From the NCBI GenBank assembly GCA_017506865.1, contig JAFCMP010000524.1, positions 124,001 to 188,000 on the forward strand: a stretch of DNA of 64,000 bases. Reading direction: 5' to 3'. Position 1 is the first letter of the stretch, and the number at the start of each line of letters is the position of its first letter. The DNA is from Tribonema minus (Eukaryota > Sar > Xanthophyceae > Tribonematales > Tribonemataceae). The notes below the pieces were generated by a model that saw only the letters and a program-made list of their open reading frames with translations, did not search any database and was not told where the DNA came from. Shown here piece after piece: positions 33,978 to 45,765 of this stretch. Made by a program: the position numbers and the translations under genes.

Positions 33978-36900
33978 TCACGCCATGTTGATGCCATTGG
34001 GGAAGAAACCGCCGGGGGTGCTGGCGCTGCCCAAGTAGACGATGTTCAGGACCTCGGTGGCGGTCCGTGCAAACGCCAGAGAGTTCTCGTCAACAGGCAT
34101 GATGGAGAGAACGCCATCGGTTTCGAGGGCCTTGTCTTTGCCGCCGCCGACGGACGCGCGCAGCGCAGAGGCGAGGGCAACTGCCTCGCCAACGGTGAAG
34201 GTGTGGGGTGTCAGGACAACATCCTCCTGCTGGTAGAGCAGCTGGCAGGGGGCGCAGCAGGCACAGCAGCAGAACGGGCAGAGGATTAACATCTGTACAT
34301 CATGTTGCTCAATGCATACAGTGTCACTTTATTGTAATTGTTACAACTGCGGCAGTTCCGCACGCAGGCAACCAACGGCATTGATGTTGCACACGCGCAT
34401 GGCCGCCGCTAGCTGTGACGTGTAAATAATGCAGCGTATACATGAAGGGGGAAAGGATGAAGTGCCGGAGACCCTGCTGCTGAAGCATCTCATGTCATTG
34501 ATGTGAGCATCACACCACAGCACGCCTTTCAGTGATAGACACACTGACGGGCTGGTAAATGCATGTGCACATGCAATGCCGATGGGATATCATGAAATGT
34601 AGGGACTGCAAGTCAGAACAACAAGGCGGCCCCGAATCCTGCTGATTGTTGTACTACATAAATATCCTGCTGCCAGACTGAATGGGTGACTCAAAATCTC
34701 TTAAGATTGCAACGCAATTAACGTGTTGCAGATGGTCACAGTGATAATTTGGCAGTTCACTTTCCACACATATACTATAGTTGCAATCCTCAGCGCCTAA
34801 TAATACAAGTGTACCATCTTCCAAGTTGCTGCCAGTGGTGCAGCATCTTGAGCTCATACGCATGCGCTCATACAATCATTATGGCATGAACTTCATGAAC
34901 TTCATCAATGATTATCAATGAATCTAGATATATCTCACATATACAGTGGTTCCTGCAGGTCTCAAGCTTGAGCTTTTAAGTAGACACGACCTCTGAGTCA
35001 CTGTGGCACACCACTGTAGTTCCACCGATTTCCTTACTTTGTGTTAAACTTTCATGCTTTCTAGTTGTTGCAGCGCTTCACTGTGACTGACTGTGTATTA
35101 CCCGGATCAACAGTAAAAAATCTGCCTCTGCCACATCCCTAAGGCTTGCTGCAGCACAGGAGCTGGCCGAGCGTGTAATGGCGTACGTGAGGGGGGTTGC
35201 AACTAGAATCGAATGCAGCAGCTGAGCAGCGCAGTGGACCCTTTGTCAGCACTATCAGTGAATGGACTGTTCTGAAGAGCATGGTCAACACACACATATA
35301 TAGCCGCATGCCATCTGTGATTGACACACCCCGTCCTTCGTCGGGGCTTTGAAAGAAGGCTTGATACTTTCAAATATGGTAATATGCGCTAAGGACCGCA
35401 ATTGCACGTGCCACAATCACTGTGCCACAGTGTGTGCGACGGTGGCATGTGAATCTCCATTTTTTTCTGTATCTGAATCAAGTTGAAGTTCTAGGCTATG
35501 AAAGTCAACCGGCGCCGGGGCCTGGGCCGTCCACGTTAATACACAATACTGTCAGTACAAACTAAGTCACTTGAAGGCTACTCAGCTGAAAAGCTTTAGC
35601 GGCACTCATAGTAAGGCATGCATTGATTGCACCGTGTATGTTCAACTGAAGTTCTTGCTGCGTATATCTCTTTGCGTATATACAAACTATGTATTCGTAT
35701 ATGTGTATGTACAAATAGTATATCTCTTCATCAAGGGCCATGACAGAGCACTGGCAGCTAGTGACAGAATCGGCGAGGAAGTTATGCTCGCATTGATGCA
35801 GGATACCGGTGCGTAAGTGCATACATTATTAAGTGCGAGTCTCCTACCAATGGCCCAGAGGGACTGCCAGTGATTGGGGCGGGGGGTGTCATCCACGACT
35901 GCAAATAATACTGCAAGACTTAGTGCATGGCACCCAGCAAATATGTAGATTATTTTTTCTATAATGTTCCTTTACTACTCTCAGGCTGTACAAAAAGTGT
36001 TATGCACGCCCTTTGACTTTGAAGTTGAAGTCATGCTGGGAAGTGCCTGTTCTGCCAAGATTTCAGTGGGGGTATGTTACGCACGGTGTTGAGTTACTGA
36101 TTAACAGAAAATACGGCCGTATACGGAAAAATGCAGTTATTGACCTACGGCGTATCATAGATCGACAATTAGCAGATTTCTTTGCCAACTTGAATCTTTA
36201 GGCTACTTACTGTTGTTACTGTGGTTATTGTACTGCTAGAACAACCATTGGTAGAAATGTTGCACAAGCCATAGTATTTTACACGGAAAGCCACAAAATA
36301 CTCTTAGCCTTAGAGTCGGCAAGTCTGTCAACAAGTTGACAACTTCATGTTGATGTTGAACTTTGCAATGATCGAGTCAGAGTTGCACTATCATATGATG
36401 TTATATTATGCAGTTGCTGAAGTGGGATAAACTTTGAACTTTCATCAATGGCGCTACTCCAGACTGAGTGTGGATCATCGCGAATAGTACCCGGCTGCAC
36501 GTGCCATCATCATGATGTCAGTGACCGTATATGGCACAGTGCTACAGTACCTTTGGAATCTAGAGGTTTCTGAATGTGCCAGTGATTTGATTGCACTGCA
36601 GCAATGCTCAGAGGCTCACCGTGCGGAGGCTGCCACCGTGGTAGGCTTCCACTGCAAGGATGCTGGCAGCTGTGCTCAGAATGCCCTTGTTGGTGAGCAG
36701 TGGAGCAGCCCCGTTGTAAGCCGTCACACCTGACAGCGTGTTGCCAAGAAGTTCAAAGGGAGTGAACAAGTTGAACTTAATTTGAGTTTTGAAGTTGAGT
36801 GTTGGTAAGGTCAGTCGCAGCCGTTGAGTGTTGTTAACTTGAAGGTCAGCGGCAGCCGTATACGCGCGAGATTTCTCACTGACTCATCGGATGTGATGTA

Positions 36901-39867
36901 TTGATGATAATATTCTTGGCTTTGCTTATTCAAGGGTAAATTGATTTTACTAAGTCTCCTAGCCTGTAGTACCATTAAATTGCTAATTCTACTACTACTG
37001 GGTGCTAATTTCTGATTCACCTGAAGGCAATTGCTAGTCAACGTGTGGGATATCTTGAGGGTCAGCCAGCCGCTGCGGCACTATGCAATATATGGTAGCC
37101 ATAAAGAAAACGCTCATGAGCATAGTCATAAAGATTTTCAGAAGAAATTCCTTAATCAACTGCGCTATCACAATAATCGCAACACTAGACTACGGTAACC
37201 AACTTCATATGCAGGTCACGTATGTTAAAAAGCATGGGCTGGGAAGGTTTGAAACACTCAGTCGGGCAGCATCCGCATTACACCACTTTCAAATTGGCAA
37301 AGTCTGGTTGAACCCGTCAGCCTGAGCGTTAAAATTTGTTGCTGCATTTCAACATGTTGTTGAAGTGAAGAAGTGAAGGCAATGCCACGTGGTAGCAGTT
37401 TTTGAGTTGAGTATGATTGCATGATGAGCACTGAGAACTGCGCACACAGTACACTAGCTAGTAGCGTGCTGACCACAGTGACTAGTAGTAGCAGGCGCTC
37501 AGCAGATGTTGCTGAGGTCTTGCTGAGTACACCAATTTGAAATGGAATTGAATTGGCACACTAAGATTTAAAACTTTGATGTCACAGTGTACATTGATTC
37601 TGATAGTATGTATAAAAGTCCATGCGCAGAATGGCGAGGGCTACAAGACGGACGGCCATGATGGCAGACTTCGAGAGTCTCCGTAAGGGTTGTCCATGGT
37701 TCCGCCATGATATTCAACTTGCCAATGCATGCATTACCTCACTTGCCAGCGGGACTGTGGTGAGGCAACCCTAGGTGGAGCCGTTGTTGAAGTAGGGTTG
37801 CGTAACCGCCGGTGCGCGACATGCCTTGTGTGCTAATAAGACACCCAACACCATGACTTCCTGACAGGACTTCTCTCCACTGCCTTTGGCCGCTGGCTAA
37901 TAGACTATGCTCTCATTTGATATGGGTTTGCAAACAGCACATGGGCATGTGGAACTGAGGTCTCAGGAGTCGTAAGGTGTGTAGTTCTAGCAGGAGTTGA
38001 TAAACACAGCAGTGAGGCAACTCATGCTAAACATGGCGATCTCGGCAGGACTCGAACCTGCAGCCTTCAGCTTCGGAGACTGAAACTCTATCCATTGAGC
38101 GTACAGGTACCGAGACACGTACATGGCACAAGTGTCGACAACACCTGGACGCACAGGACAAACGGTTACCCTACGTTAGATTCCCTAACGGTTGTTTTTT
38201 AATCTACGGTTACCGTAACCACTAAATTAAATCATGATGGTTCCTATCATGATGCATCACAATGCAACTCACTCACAGGCTGGTATCAGTAATTAATGTG
38301 AATCAGATTTGACATCTGACAGCCTCTCAGACCTGAGGTCCGACTGTGACTGACTGTCACAGAGCCGCACAGTGACTCAGACTGTCAGGTTCAGCTACAG
38401 CAACAGATCTGATACTTGACCGAGAAAATAAATGATATTGTGCAAGTCACTTGATTCAGAAATTGTAGAGATCGCCAGGTGGCGTCAGGAATCATTAAAT
38501 TTTGTCAAAGTTTACTGTTTGAAGTTTAACGTTTGATAACAAAATTTAATGAGAATTTGCAGCCACTCTTGGACTACTCACCAACGTCCTCGAAGAGAAA
38601 TGCGCCCAGCAGAAATGAGGTGTCATTGTCGTAGGGCGTGTAGGGGGGGTCGAAGACAGTTGCAGCGGCGGCGTTGGCAACAGCCGCAAATGCTGGGCCG
38701 ATGTCAATCTGAGGGCATGCAGGAGCCAAGTTCCCAAGGGCCGCGCGCAGCACGCCAACGTGTGCGATCTCGTTCTTGGCGATCTCCTCGGCGTAGGCCT
38801 GCACCTCGGGAGACAGGGTAGCCTTCATGCCGCCGATGGGCTCGGGCCCGTAGCCGCGGAGGTCGTCGGTGAGGCCGTACCCGTAGGCAGCATAACTGTA
38901 GAACTCGGCTTCCAAGCACTCGAGCTGCAGTGGCACACGGAATCCGATATTTGGCACACTGTGACAGTCAGCCTGAGCCTGAGGGTCACCATGGGCGACC
39001 GTGGCGCCGTTGCAGTGCCGCACTGAATTTCAAAAGACAAAGTTTTCATATCTTGAAACTTGAAGGTTAAGTATTCAGACGGTACGTCAGTGCATTCGAT
39101 TTGCCAATTTGTCAGACACTGTGTGACAGTCGCTGTGACTGTCAGACTGAGTATCAGGTACAGTGACTCATAGACGCGAGTGGCACTCAGTCTGCCAGTG
39201 GATGTACAATGCCAAGTTGGGGCGGCTCATTAGCTGCTGCCAGACTGCAGTGAGTGCCACAGTGTCAGTGAGCTTTCAAAGTTCAAAGTTGTGATCACTT
39301 GTGCAGATTGAATAGAAAATATCAACATGTCATTGACGCAGTTACTGTTCAACGTTAAGTTACTAACAGTAACTGTTTTCAAATCAAACTAATTCCTTTA
39401 AGATCATCAATGATTCACCAAATTGAAATTGAAATTGATTGCACTGCTGCAGCAGTCACGTCACAGTGCATGCCATTGGCATGTCGAGGTTCAATCTTGG
39501 TGCCACCTAGTGAGCGCTGCGGCAATAAATCTAGTAGTACGCTGAATGACAAACGATATACTGACTCAGAGGCATTGCAGCATGCATGGTATGATACCAC
39601 AGAACGGAAACATTAGATGTGTCATCGAAATAAGTCTTGCCCCACTGGCACATTCAATTTGTTTCAACTCAGCCGGCTTTCCAAATACAGTGACTGGCTT
39701 ACGTTGAGGGCGAACTTGGCGATGGCGATGTCGATGTCGGTCGGCCCCTCCGTCGTCACCATGCCTTCAGACTGCGTGCGCCTGCTGCCCCTGAGGCTGC
39801 CGGCTGCAGACGCAGCGGGCGCTGCCAGGGCCAGGATGATGCAAGCGAGGTTGGGAGCGTTGATCAT
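33978..39867 (-). CDS. PCC13-62-type ferritin-like (desiccation-related) secreted protein, left copy
   Basis: Exons 39867-39703, 38924-38582, 36729-36620, 34241-33978 on the minus strand, identical in structure to the right copy (see 50736-56625 for domains). No stop codon or splice change was noticed, so both copies could be expressed. It is divergently oriented from the right copy with ~10.9 kb between the two start codons. Confidence 0.87.
35095..35205 (+). mobile_element. Short LINE C-terminal scrap in intron 3, left copy
   Basis: Reads [20 protein letters not shown], a relative of ISLARELAECVMAYTRG in the larger LINE fragment of the same arm. It is opposite in orientation to the ferritin-like gene whose intron it occupies. 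Confidence 0.4.
38037..38117 (-). tRNA. tRNA-Arg(CCG)-like gene with an inserted linker, left copy
   Basis: Exact mirror copy of the right-arm gene at 52486-52566, with the same GTACCTGTAC linker (reverse complement) and encoded CCA. Located in intron 2 of the left ferritin-like gene. Confidence 0.65.
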
Positions 39868-40786
39868 CGTTCTGCTGCTTGGCGATGCACGTCGGCTGAG
39901 TTGTGAGCCTCAGGGACTTGACATGCTTTACGGCCTCACTTGCAATGCGGCGCCTTTGCCAGGCGGCGGTGCCTCGATTGCTTCGCGCCGCCCTGCTGAG
40001 CTCTCACGAAGTGTGGGCACAATACTTCGCCTGAGGACCAGTGTCGGGGAGTCAACGGGTCGTTCAACCGTTGAAGAAAATTTTAAACCGGAAGAAGAAA
40101 TGCCTCTACAGCAATCCTAAGCATCCGGCTTCACTGGCCGTGTGTATGTATGTAGCTGCCTAGTTCATATCCTGCTGTGTGCCTCACGGACTCTGAGCCG
40201 AACCTAAGAGCCGTAGAGCCACACACTGGTGGACTGTCAGGTCTGCCAGTCACTACAGGTCACATACGAAAAGGCACCGTGTTACACACTCCATTGATAA
40301 CCTTTTAACAAAGGTTATAAGCTTTGTGCTGGTCACTCTCAGGTCATTCTCACACTCTCAGTGACACTACTGCAGCCATATGTCCAGGACCTGACAGTGC
40401 CCAGTCCAAGCCTTGGCAGCTGGCGTTAAAGCGCTCCATTCAGAAGGTTTCACTCAATGTTATCATATACGATTCCGAATCGGATACTATTATGAATAAT
40501 ATTTTTCTGAAACCGGGACTCACTAACAGTCTGCAACACAACACTCAGTATGGACGCACAGGTACAAAATCTTCAGAATGGACTCAGTCTGCTGCTCAAT
40601 GTGATGCTATGGGCATTGATACCCAATCGTGATGCCATGATGGGTATAATAGATGTATAAATTTTGTACGTACTACGATAATACTCAGGCTGTATGGACT
40701 TGACAATGTGTTTATAAAGGCCGGGCCCAAGGGACTCGGAGGCCGGGCTGCCTATGCAATCGATAAGCTTGCGCCAACGCAGCAGC

Positions 40787-41146
40787 CTAGTCTGCGCTGT
40801 GCCCTAGGAGCTTGGATACCGGCGCTGCAACACAGCCCAGCATTCGCGCTCCGCGTGTGTACGCCATGACGCACTCCGCCAACTCCCGCGCCAGCGATAT
40901 GCTCACTGACAGCTCAATGAGGATCTGACGCTTAGCTAACCCGGCCTTGCGTAACACATCTGCCGTCCCCCCCCCTGAGCACAGTGCTGAGTGCATTGCC
41001 AACTCCTTGCCACTGGCAATCAGTGACAAAAAGTCTTGTCTGCTTGCCCAGCCGTCCGTACGACTCCTGCACGAATGGCACAAATTTTTTGAAGTCCAAG
41101 ATGACGTCAAGGTGCCGGTGTGGTCACCGTGACGGTGCTTGACCTT
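40787..41146 (-). mobile_element. LINE C-terminal fragment, left copy
   Basis: Mirror copy of 49457-49816; see there for the reading. Confidence 0.6.
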
Positions 41147-41388
41147 CGCGTCCTCCCCCACCCCAGCAGCTGCAGCATAGCCGTCCGTATTGTACTACTA
41201 GTAGCTATAGTATTATAATATATAAAAATAATATATTATATTACTCTGAGTCATTCAATCATTTGCCTGGTAGGCATACTGTTTTAATTTAAAAGTAACG
41301 TAATACTAGTAAATGATCATCAATGAACTTCAAGTTATGCACCAATTATTTTCAACCCTCACTGGCAGGATCTTCAGGATCAGGTTGA

Positions 41389-41790
41389 ACTTGAAGTTGT
41401 CCCCTGTTGCTGTTTAAAAGTAAAAACACTACTCACTGGCAGTCAACTTGAACTTGAAGGCTTAAACCCCAATGTGTGTTCTATAGTAACTCCGTAAAGG
41501 AGTTGAAGTTGAATGTGCTCAGTGCTCACCATGATGGCATGCAACTTGAATGATAATCAACCTAAAACTGGACCAGGCGGTGCGTTCACCTCGAAACCTC
41601 AACATGCTGTTGACATGCCGCAGCAAATCGGATGTTCAATGCTCAGCTTCAGGAGTCAGGCTGGCACGTTTCGACCACAGTGACTCCGAGTCATCGGCAG
41701 ACTTGGCCAATTCAATCGATTTGGAAGTTCGTCAAGTGCCAGTGGTTCAATCATTGATCGGATTTTGGGTCCCGTAATGAATGTGAGTCA
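41389..41790. repeat. Inner edge of the left arm, homologous but indel-rich
   Basis: Still alignable to ~48815-49214 in reverse complement through blocks such as AAACACTACTCACT, GTTGAATGTGCTCAGTGCTC, TGCAACTTGAATGATAATCA, CCTCGAAACCTCAACAT and AGACTTGGCCAATTC. The blocks are separated by short unmatched stretches, many of them ACTTGA, CAGCCT or GGCAGT motifs. The contrast with the indel-free outer arm is abrupt. Confidence 0.8.
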
Positions 41791-42364
41791 GTAATTATCA
41801 TACCATATACTATAGTATCAAACTATGATCAGACTCTTGGAATTGCGGCAAACTTTTGATGTCAAGCTGCACCAGCCTGAGTCAGTAAGGTCCTTTCAAA
41901 TTCAATTTGGCAATCGCGGACGGGTCATTCGGCACTCAGTCTGGCAGCATTCAAGTTGGCCCGGGGGTGCAGGGTTGCGTCAGCTGCTAGTGCTGGGGCC
42001 TGAGGCGGCCATTGCTCAGCTTCTACTTAGTAACTATTAGTATGGAGTACGCATACAATGCCAACTTGAAGCAGGCCTGACTCAGAGGATGTCGGTCCCC
42101 GCCGGGCCCTTGCGGTGAAACTGGATGTTGAAGTGTCACCTGTGACTGATACAGTAACTGTTGTGGCAGGTAGTACGACTTCAACTTAAGTTGAAGATTG
42201 TTTGTTAACAATCTTTGGTTCAAGTTGCAAGTTGTTTCATTGGCTCGAGCAGACATGAGCGCTCAGTCTGGCACAGTATGCCTGCCGCGGCGGCAGCAGC
42301 CCCAGAACTTGAAATTCAGTCAGGCTGTACTACTAGTCCACTGTCACAGTGGCACATGCAGAAA
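41791..42364. other. Spacer DNA, no gene
   Basis: AT-richer than the next block. Rich in motifs such as TACTATAGTA, CAACTTGAAG and CAGCCTGAG. No exon is recognised. Confidence 0.4.
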
Positions 42365-44870
42365 CTATAGTATCATGCTATAATAATTGTATAGCACTGT
42401 CATGGTGACAGTCCCGGGCCGGTCAGCTGTGTTCACTTGGCAAGTTGCCAAGTGTGTTCGGGTGTCTTCCCTGCGTTCGATTTCAAAGTTGGTTCCTGCA
42501 CTCGCTGAAATCACTGTGTTTGATTCCTCAGTTGGTTCCGGTTCAAGCGCCGCACCAGTCGCGGCCGTGCGTGCTGCCGGTGTGGCAGCGCCGCAGCGCG
42601 CTGCGCCGCACGCCGTGGCACGCACCAGCGGCACCACGGTGTGCTGCGGCAGCAGTGGCGCCTGCAGGCGCCGGGCAAGCTGCAGCATCATGCGCAGCTT
42701 CTTCGGACCGGGTGACGACGGCGAGCGCCGCTCACTTGGCTAGAGGTTGACGCGCAGCGGAGCGCTGCGATGTAATATATTTTCCTGATCTTGATGATGG
42801 TGCCGCTGGTGTGTGCGCGGCACCCGCTGGCGCTGCCACAACAGCAGCACGCGCTGCGACTGCCAGTGGCATGGCGCCCGAGGGTACCGCTGCGATGATC
42901 GCAGCACTCCGCGACGGAAAGCGGAAAGCCAAGCAGACGCCCGGGCCGGCACCGCGACGAAATTTTTTCGTGGCAAGCCAACTTGAGGCTTAAAGCTGAC
43001 GCCTGGCAGCCACAGGCGGAGCGCGCAAGCTGAGCGCAGTGCGCGCTGCCTGTCCTGAGTCCAACTCGTCGCCATCGTGAAGTTCAACTGTTGTAACACT
43101 GTCAGCAGCACAGGTCAAAGCCGAAAGCAACGCCGCCAAGGGCGCTGTCACTGACGAAGAAGGCGCGTCAGGGGACGCTCAATGGCATGTAGATTCTTGT
43201 TGATGCGAGCTGACTCAGGGATGTCGCACATCGCACGTGCATGTTGCGCGTAGAAGACCGCACTAGCTTGCCGTTGAATGCAGCCACTGCCATGGCACGG
43301 GCCGCTGCGCGCGCGCTGCGCATGGAAGAAAACGCCAGCATGGGCGCCACCATGGCGCAAGCCGCGGCGCGCCCCGGGCCGCTACGTGCAGGGGGGGCGC
43401 CGGCGCAGGCACTACAAGGGTGCAGGTTGCGGCGTGCACGCTGCGCCGCGCAGGAAGTTCAACTTCTTTGACGGGCGCTGGCGCAGGCGCAGCCACGAAA
43501 AGGTCCACGCTCAGCTGGCCAGCGAAAAGATGCCGCTGAGCACATCGCCAACACCTTCACCCCCCCCCCAATGAAGCGCCAACGCTACTTCTGCTGCGGT
43601 TCCCGCATAAGTGCTGCGCACTCAGCCTGAGGCTCGTGATGATGGTGTCGCCGGCACCACCGCGGCCGCCGAGGCCGCGGCGCGCGCGCCATGCGTTGAA
43701 GCTGGCGTGAGTGTCACCGTGTGACACTACGGTCACCTACGGTAGCGCGTGCTGTCACAGCCTGAGGCGCCGCCGTCAATGCATTGAAGTTGCAGCGCGC
43801 GCCGTCATGGGCGCCACCACTGATGTTGTCGCCGCAGCACCCAGGGCAGTCCCCACTCCGAGTCCACCATGGTCGCGCATGCCCCCTGCATTGGCGCAGC
43901 ATCCGCGCCGCGCCGCGGCGTGTGCCGGCGTCACGGTGCTGCGCCGAGGCGCACCTGTCCTGTGAGCCGCCATAGCTGAGCTGCCGTGGACTCCGGGAGT
44001 CCCTCTGGGGGGCCGCAACACCGGCCATCATGATCTTGTGGTCTTGCTGTGCGCCGCAGCGGTGCCGCACACGCTGCTGGGCTGCTGGTCAAGTGGAGGT
44101 GCCGATAGTATGGTGGGTGACTCAGAGGCGGTGGACCGCAAGTCGCCACATAAGCACATAAACTTGATTCAGAAGCGGATACCGCAAGCGCCGCTGCTGT
44201 GGCAGTGCTCCGTGGTGGTGGTGCTGCTGCTGCATGCGTGGCGCTCGATGGCGCCGTCACAGCAGCAGCGTGCGCCACAATGGGCGCGGTGCCCGCGGGT
44301 GCCCGCGGCCCCGGTGCCGTCGCAGCCGCTCTCTGATGCACAGCCGCCATATGTGTGGCGGATGCTGGCGCCGCTGCAGCTGCCAGTGGAATTTCAAAAG
44401 TTCATGTGGTTGCTGCCGCCGCTGTCACGGTGACACAGCTGCTGCTGCTGCTGCTGCTGCTGCAGTGCTGTTAAGCAGCTGCTGCAACTGCAGTGCGGGC
44501 GCGCCATGCGTGCTGACTGATGTCGGGAGCACGGCGTCAATCCCACCCCCCGTGACACTAGACCTTCATTGACCCCCCGAATGCTCCCCCCACGCCCAGG
44601 GCTGGCGCAGGGTTGCACCCCTATCCTCAGGCTGAGGCGCTGTCCGATCCATCGCTACGAGGTGCTGGCGCGCCCGGCGGCACGCTGCCGCCACCAGTGG
44701 TGCCACCGCCTGCGGTAGACACTGGAGAGCCCGGCGCCTCGCTGTCGTATACTATAGTCACTGCTGCAGCCGAAGTAATGGATTATATCGCCTTCAGCAT
44801 CGCTGCCACTGTGATCGCCGTCGCCGCCGCGGCTGCCACCATCACTGCTGCCACCAAGCCCGTGCCCATA
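42365..44870 (+). other. GC-rich, alanine-coding low-complexity region
   Basis: Open frames on both strands are dominated by Ala, Pro, Gly and Arg; a (CTG)8 run lies at 44438-44463. On the plus strand, stretches such as MAPEGTAAMIAALRDGKRKA (42871-42930) look protein-like but are cut by stops and frame changes next to motifs such as GTCACCGTGTGACAC, CACGGTGAC and CAGCCTGAGG. I infer an old alanine-rich gene broken by small insertions but cannot name it. Confidence 0.35.
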
Positions 44871-45665
44871 TGACGCCAGGTCTGTGATTAAGATAGGGCA
44901 GTCCTCTCTGGGTGCAGTAACGTAGTGGTCGGCGATCTGAGCCTCATCTGCCAGAATCATATGATAGCAAGCAGCTGCTCGATACATGGTAGGCTCGCAA
45001 ATGGCATGCATGCTTCAAGTTGTAGGCGCCCGAGATGTTCGGGTAGAGGTGGCGCGGAGCACACTGTGTTGGCAACTTGAACTTCATTGAAACCATAGTA
45101 GCGCGGACTTCATTGAATCCATAGTAGCGCGGTGACCACAATGTGATCAATTGACAAGGGATTTGTCGAGCAATGTGGCGGTGTGGGCAGCATCCGAAAA
45201 CTCGATGATGAAAAGCTTGAGCGCCAGCCCCTCAGGCTGATGCAATCACGGTGACCAGATCATCAGATTAGCGGCGACCAGGGTACTACGCTCCACAATC
45301 TCCAAGAACTTGGCGATTTTGGTGAAGAGCCAGGAGAGCAGCGCGCCGTCGCGCAGGCCTTGCTCGCCGCCCTGCGTCTTTCAGGAGGACGCTTGACGTG
45401 CCAGCATGCCGAGCCGAGGGTGTCGCCGCCGCCAATGGCTATGCAGCTCACAATGGTGTATCTTGCAGTGTTGAACCACTGGCACTCGCAGCCAAAATTG
45501 TCAGCATTGCATAGGGCAGGCCATAGTCCGACACCGTGGCTGCTGTTTCTGACGAAGGCGAGCACTGCCGACCAAAACTTGCCCGGAAGCTGCAGTGCTT
45601 CAAGAAGTTCTGCAGGGAGGTGAGGGCGGAGATGTTGCCCTGGTCGACCTTGGTCTTAGGAGAAT
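44871..45665 (-). pseudogene. Frame-broken coding-like tract, unknown protein
   Basis: Minus-strand segments in different frames: TKVDQGNISALTSLQNF (~45655), FWSAVLAFVRNSSHGVG (~45570), DYGLPYAMLTILAASA (~45525), ARYTIVSCIAIGGGDTLGSA (~45465), QGLRDGALLSWLFTKIAKFL and EIVERSTLVAANLMIW (45365-45265), LALKLFIIEFSDAAHTATLL (~45225), YRAAACYHMILADEAQIADH and CPILITDLAS (45000-44880). The frame changes sit at short motifs such as GAACTTCTTGAAG (~45590-45606) and TCACCGTG...CAGCCTGAGG (~45230-45256). A weak resemblance to ADP-ribosylglycohydrolase-type folds crossed my mind for 45400-45570, but I would not assign it. Confidence 0.35.
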
Positions 45666-45765
45666 CTCATACAGGCCCTGGTTACGGCAAACCGCATGAT
45701 CGCATAACCTGATGCGTCGAAGCCTGCCAGGTTCACCTCTGCTGCCTGGCAGTGCGCTGCTGCCG

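Larger units (their letters stand above)
26852..41388. repeat. Left arm of a 14.5-kb inverted repeat
   Basis: Every position x here is the complement of position 90603-x in the right arm (checked at many landmarks from one end to the other). I found no indel and only eight substitutions: 41377, 40109, ~35767, ~34438, ~31338, ~31107 and two near 27415-27430. Outer homology stops sharply at 26852: the next base inward matches, the next outward does not. Inner homology becomes indel-rich from ~41388. The arm contains, on the minus strand, the ferritin-like gene, the 5' part of methylmalonate-semialdehyde dehydrogenase and a tRNA-like gene. Confidence 0.95.

Noticed and set aside
35562..35822. 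86-codon frame in intron 3 of the left ferritin-like gene (and its mirror)
   Set aside because: Lies wholly in an intron, and one of the few arm substitutions alters it (Ser/Phe). No domain is seen.
45400..45570. ADP-ribosylglycohydrolase fragment
   Set aside because: Only a loose resemblance (IAIGGGDTLGSA) across several frame changes; insufficient to name.
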